DNA of 48,697 bases from Terana coerulea (lineage: Eukaryota > Basidiomycota > Agaricomycetes > Polyporales > Phanerochaetaceae). The stretch spans positions 1 to 48,697 of the forward strand of contig JAKOGH010000745.1 of assembly GCA_024811115.1 (NCBI GenBank). The letters are read 5' to 3'. The notes under the pieces are model-generated. The model saw only the letters and a program-made list of their open reading frames with translations. It ran no database searches and had not been told where the DNA came from. Both the position numbers and the translations under genes were made by a program. Shown here one piece after another: positions 45,339 through 48,697 of the stretch (within the stretch, counting starts at the first letter, position 1; each line of letters opens with the position of its first letter).

Positions 45339-48300
45339 CGCTCCAATGTGTACAAGATTTACCCAACTTTCCAAATCCACTCGTCTCTTTCTCATTCGTT
45401 TGGTCGCCAAGCTCAGAGCTCTAGCGGCTCTCTTAAAGCCCAATTCTAATTCTCCTTGGCTCTCCGCCTTCTCTGCGTGCATCGCAGAGTAGAAATCGAG
45501 TGCTAGCTGTGGCCCAACGTCGCCCTTCATCTGCCACATGGTCCCGACAACGCTGCGGAAGCCAGAGAATTGCATCGCTGCAGCGAGATGCAGGGCTTCT
45601 TCGGGTGCGGTGTCCTTGGCTTGTTCGGCGGTATGACAAGCTGAGAGAAACGCAAATTCGGCGTCAGCGAGACGACACTTGATGATGTCCAGTAGCGTTA
45701 GTCTTTCCTCGCCGCTGAGTACGAAAGCCGACTCGAAAGGACTTCCGGGTCTCAGCGTCCCGTGGCACGCAAAGTGCACCCAGGGAAATCGGTGCAAGCC
45801 TTCGGTAACGGTTTCTCGAGTTGCCTCTTCACCCACAATGACCTTCACAGACTCCCCGAGGCACCGAACTACTTCCGTCTCATCCGCAACCTGCTGCAGC
45901 GACTCCCCGGGTTGGGCTATGACGAGTTGGCTAGGGCTGGAAGGTGCGTCTCGTACGGGTATGTTCGAGCGCGCTTGGATCAGCGCCGAGAGCGTAGGAG
46001 TGTACGATGAGACGTAGAGGTCTCCGAGGTACATCTTCTTCTTGGATTCCAGATCTGTGGGCATGGGGCCCGCGGCGTGCAGCGGCAGATTGGCAATGAC
46101 GGATGTCGGACACCACCAGATCCGGGATCACCTCTTCACACCTATCTTCTCCAGCGTTGATACGACAGGCCCGGCAACCAGTACCCACAGCTCTTTCAAT
46201 GTGTGCCGGAACGTGCGCTCGTATTGCTTCGGATTAGATCGGAGCTCTTGTCGCGCAGTGATGAGGTTGGTCGATAACGTGGCTGCCTCGTCGTAGAAGG
46301 TGTCGGCGAGTGGTACGATCTCCGCAGAGCGATCTTGAAGGACAATGACCGCGTCAGAGCGATACTTGCTGCGGTTGATGATAATGACAGGTCCTTCAGC
46401 TGCTGCCTGGCGAAGATCAGCGCAAGAGGGCATCTTGAGGAAACCACCAAGTGCTGGGAGGTGCTGAACAGCTTCGATGATACGCTCGAGCTCCTCTGTG
46501 AGCTCCCTCTTTTTCGAAGCTTGTCGCCAAAGTCGTCGGGCCTGCGGGAGAAACTATATGTTGTCCCTTCCAGATCAGGCACATCGACGGGCATTGTCGA
46601 CAAACTAAGCGCTTCCAAGGATTGGCAGGTCTTGGTGAATGCGTCACGTAGGTGCTCGTCGGCGTCCTCGAGCTGGTCGAGCGGCGTGCGCAGGCGACGC
46701 ACTGCCGACCAGAGTTGCGCTCTCCCGCACTCGAGCAGTTCGACGGCCATGTCCAGTTCTCCGACCTCGATCGCATATGACGCAGCATCCAGCGGGAGCG
46801 AGCTCTTCAGGCTGTCGTGTATCACTTGGTGCTGCATTTCCAGGGTCGGGCTGATTACTAGGCACCGCTCCAGAAGCTGCACGCATGCCCGATAGGCTGA
46901 GAGGCAGGAGGGATGGCGTTGTGAGCGAGCGAGAGTGGCCCAGTGCGACGCAATGAGAAGCTGGGCCGACGGATCGCCGACATGATAAGTGTCTGTGGAT
47001 GCATAAATCAGCAGGGCGAATGCTTCGTCGAGGTCGCGTATGTCGCCCTTGCGGTTGTAGCGAGTATGTAGACCGTTTGCAAGATCACCCTGCGAAGAAA
47101 TGCGCGACGGGTGGCCAGGCGGACGATGGGACAGTGCCTGACGATGCAAAGAGATGCTCTTCTCTAAGTCCGACACCTCCTGCGTCTCATCGTACCTGGC
47201 GCGCAACACCTTTGCCAGCCTCGATGTTGCGTCCATCCGGGTGACCTGTCCTGCCGACGAAGTATCCAGCACCGTGTAGAGATATTCGATGCAAAGCTCG
47301 AGGTCTTTGATATTGCTCGACTTTTCGTAACGCTCTCGCAAGCCCAGCGCGAGTTCTGACAGCAGAGTGTTGCAAATGGGATGGCCGGGAGAAGAGAGGG
47401 CGAGCCCAGTGCTCCAGAGCTCAATGCTGCGTTCAAGATCATCCGCCCTTCTGGTTCTCTGGAACTGCTGGTGGTACGCGGACGCGAGCGTGATGTGACA
47501 GGAAGGGAGCTCCGGATTCCCCGCAGGTAAAGCGGATATCGCGTCTTACTCGAGTACGATGGCTTCCCGAAGGTCCTGCATGCGGCTAGTGAGCCTGTAG
47601 CGACTACATAGAGCGATAGCTGCGCTGTGCTGCGAAGTTGGACGTTGGGGGTGTCCAGGCGCGAAGCGAGAGCGTCGCGAAAGCACTCCACGCTACTCTC
47701 GAGGTTGGCCAATTGCCCCGTGTGCGAGAATCGGGTCATGTAAATGCTCCCAAGATTGGCGAGGGTCGATGCTCAGTCAGGATGGCTAGAAGGGTAGATG
47801 GAGAGTGCTTTACGCATAAGATCGATGCACTCCTCAAGATCGCCCAAGCGACCAAGTCGGTCGAAGCGACAGAGATAAGCAGCACCGAGGTTGTTCAGCG
47901 CTAAATCGAGTGGGATAGTCTGACGGACACAGGGACACAGCGTCGCGATGGAAGCCGATGCACCTGTCGAGATCTTCAAGCTAACCGGTTCGCTGAAAGC
48001 GAGAACCAGTGGCGATGCCTGCGTTCGTGAGAGCAGCAAGGCGCTCAGGATGCCCGCTGGGACATAGCGTAACAGCATCCATGTATATAGCGACACAGTC
48101 GTCGAGGTCCTCTTCCCACCTACTCGCTGGCAACGACTTCCAACCGCAATGCCGAGGTTCATCAGGGACTGGAGCCGGTCGGTGTGGCCTTCTGGGCGGA
48201 GCAATAAAGCCTCCCGATGATACTTGATAGCGTCGTCGAGTGCTTCCATGTCGCCAGTCTGCTGAAAGTGAAGGCAGAGAGAGTATGCCAAGTTGTACAA

Positions 48301-48697
48301 GCAGGATGCCCGCTGAGAGTGCCCGGTCGGAGTGAAAGATAGCATTTTTGCCGACAGCTAATCAACTCCTGAAGCACCTCTGGTTTCCCGGACAGCGAGT
48401 GAAGTTCGGATAGGCCTTTGATAAGATTCTGCAGCCAGCCCGGTCGGTCGCGTTGCCCAACAGGACAGAGTAAATAGGCTTCGCGGTGATACTCGACACT
48501 GCGTTCCAAGTCCTCCACCCGTTTTGTGAATCGAAAGCGCGTAGCGAGGGCGGCACCGAGGGTTCCCAGGGACATGAAGCGATCCGGATGACCTGGCGGC
48601 CTCAGGCCAAGGGCCTCGGTGTGATAGCCAATGCATGCTGCAAGGTCCTCCGGCCATCCGGTGCTGGCTCGGCGGGCAGTGAGGGCTAAGCAGATCC
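45339..48697 (-). pseudogene. TPR-CHAT protease gene 2, 5' end beyond window, nonsense codons
   Basis: A paralogue of TPR-CHAT 1 on the same strand, cut by the right edge. TPR-like units run from 48697 to about 46900 (for example DLERSVEYHREAYLLCPVGQ, DLEECIDLMRKALSIYPSSH). The CHAT domain spans about 46440-45339, with FPWVHFACHGTLRPG (His codon 45762-45764), LSACHTAEQ (Cys codon 45636-45638) and the C-terminus WVNLVHIGA. The catalytic pair is preserved, but the frame holds two in-frame stops: TAA at 47546-47548 inside a TPR, and TGA at 46128-46130 just before SRIWWCPTSV, where paralogue 1 has a glycine codon. There is also a one-base loss in an A run near 46518, and further changes near 48000 and 48360. 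Nonsense codons in addition to indels argue for true decay. Confidence 0.8.

Noticed and set aside
1..48697. CRISPR arrays, riboswitches, bacterial-type operons
   Set aside because: None is expected in a fungal nuclear sequence, and no regular short spaced repeats were seen.

Overview
The window is nuclear DNA of a filamentous basidiomycete, most likely an Agaricomycete. The signs are short GT-AG introns, three GC-AG introns, a Zn(II)2Cys6 regulator family and a TPR-CHAT protease family of the type expanded in mushrooms, and Ty3/gypsy, hAT-like and solo-LTR relics. A tRNA-Leu(AAG) gene is present. There is nothing prokaryotic: no operons and no CRISPR.

Layout. 1-5550: a broken, minus-strand Ty3/gypsy element that runs off the left edge. 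5554-8750: gene-poor. 9093-11183 (+): an intact eight-exon aldose 1-epimerase (galactose mutarotase). 11651-11968: a solo LTR. 12448-12781: a small element with long inverted ends. 12815-38563: the accessory core. It holds five members of one lineage-specific protein family (copies A, B, C and D on the minus strand, E on the plus strand). Copy E is intact; A-D each carry frame breaks. Each better-preserved decayed copy has a different or repeated downstream partner on the same strand: B is followed by a small broken beta-rich gene (G), and C and D are each followed by a broken Zn2Cys6 regulator. An intact F-box gene sits between the C and D units. 33583-34953 is another frame-broken conserved fungal gene. 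35186-36066 is a hAT-like element with a solo LTR nested inside it. 38748-43134 and 45339-48697 are two large TPR-CHAT protease genes (minus strand), separated by the tRNA-Leu gene and a TIR element.

How the parts may fit together. TPR-CHAT proteins are caspase-fold proteases with repeat sensors. In fungi, CHAT proteases are known to neighbour gasdermin-like cell-death effectors. Here the single intact E protein ends in a possible membrane segment followed by a cluster of arginines, and lies tail to tail with the first CHAT gene. The window therefore looks like a rapidly turning-over, birth-and-death cluster that may serve self/non-self recognition. That functional reading is inference.

Caveat. 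Many breaks are one-base length changes in homopolymers, so part of the apparent decay could be base-calling error. Others (in-frame nonsense codons, an 11-bp deletion, a 4-bp deletion) are hard to explain that way, and three multi-exon genes in the same window are free of any break.
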